Both the position numbers and the translations under genes were made by a program. A stretch of DNA of 52,152 nt, taken from positions 1 through 52,152 of the forward strand of contig JAEESL010000006.1 in assembly GCA_016286345.1 (NCBI GenBank), written 5' to 3'. Source of the DNA: Dehalococcoidales bacterium (GTDB lineage: Bacteria > Chloroflexota > Dehalococcoidia > Dehalococcoidales > UBA1222). The notes beneath the pieces are model-generated. The model saw only the letters and a program-made list of their open reading frames with translations, searched no databases and was not told where the DNA came from. Positions 52,073 through 52,152 of the stretch are shown in pieces. Each line of letters begins with the position of its first letter. The stretch's first letter is position 1.

Positions 52073-52152
52073 TTCCAAAGAAATCTTTAAGTCGATACAG
52101 AGATATCGGTAAGATTAAAAAGTAGTGTAATGAGCTTATTTTTAAGTCTTGT

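Overview
The window looks like part of a chromosome from a bacterium of the phylum Chloroflexota. The best evidence is the 16S rRNA gene (19523-21018). From memory its 3' half tracks class Dehalococcoidia closely, for example in the region around the 1,400-loop and the stretch before the anti-Shine-Dalgarno end. It is followed by tRNA-Ile and a terminator, with no 23S or 5S gene. An unlinked 16S gene is also known in Dehalococcoides. Lineage assignment is from recalled sequence, not from a search.

Region by region. (1) 1-8724: the distal spc/alpha ribosomal operon on the plus strand, rpsE(partial)-rpmD-rplO-secY-adk-map-infA-rpmJ-rpsM-rpsK-rpsD-rpoA-rplQ-truA-rplM-rpsI, closed by a strong terminator. 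Its Arg codons are dominated by CGA, which is unusual. (2) 8748-19200: a minus-strand series of metabolic genes: tldD, tldE, a PAC2-family protein, a HEAT-repeat protein, a short MetE-like methyltransferase, an unknown protein, a two-domain kinase, ahcY and a phosphohexomutase. MetE-like plus AhcY suggests methionine/SAM-cycle work. (3) 19399-21266: the 16S-tRNA-Ile unit with its promoter, processing stem and terminator.

(4) 21281-27950: an accessory stretch. It holds a HepT/MntA-type toxin-antitoxin pair with twin operators, a 1,003-residue fusion of tandem CbbX-type AAA+ modules to an FtsH-type M41 protease, a fragmentary toxin tail with an immunity-like gene, a lone prepilin, a decayed copy of the protease gene's 3' end, and an XRE regulator coupled to a nucleoside-phosphorylase-like protein. 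(5) 28007-34015: core genes glnA, nadE (glutaminase nucleophile replaced by Gly), hemW and lepA. (6) 34137-39018: a peptide-export locus of the NHLM type. It has a 65-residue remnant of the HlyD-like adaptor, a C39 peptidase-ABC exporter, a second ABC exporter and a double-glycine precursor whose core has a zinc-ribbon-like cysteine pattern. (7) 39057-41620: a PIF1/RecD-like helicase and a site-2 protease.

(8) 41625-45054: tRNA-Thr and tRNA-Tyr, then a small island bounded by terminators. It contains XRE and ImmA/IrrE-type genes, a small unknown gene, a DUF4417 gene, a GFGNT-type toxin and its probable immunity gene. A 62-bp sequence just after the tRNA-Tyr terminator repeats the start of the toxin fragment in region 4, which also sits just after a terminator. 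(9) 45070-52152: inositol-3-phosphate synthase, then a four-gene unit: a STAS anti-sigma antagonist, a MATE transporter fused to an RsbW-like kinase domain, a GH3-type acyl-adenylating enzyme and a membrane sensor with a SpoIIE/PP2C phosphatase. Together these look like a complete partner-switching circuit in which the kinase is built into a transporter.

The strongest candidates for undescribed biology are the STAS/MATE-RsbW/GH3/SpoIIE unit, the AAA-M41 fusion, the zinc-ribbon peptide export locus and the DUF4417 toxin island. Several genes also appear to be transcribed without a 5' leader. I saw no CRISPR array, no transposase and no 23S rRNA.
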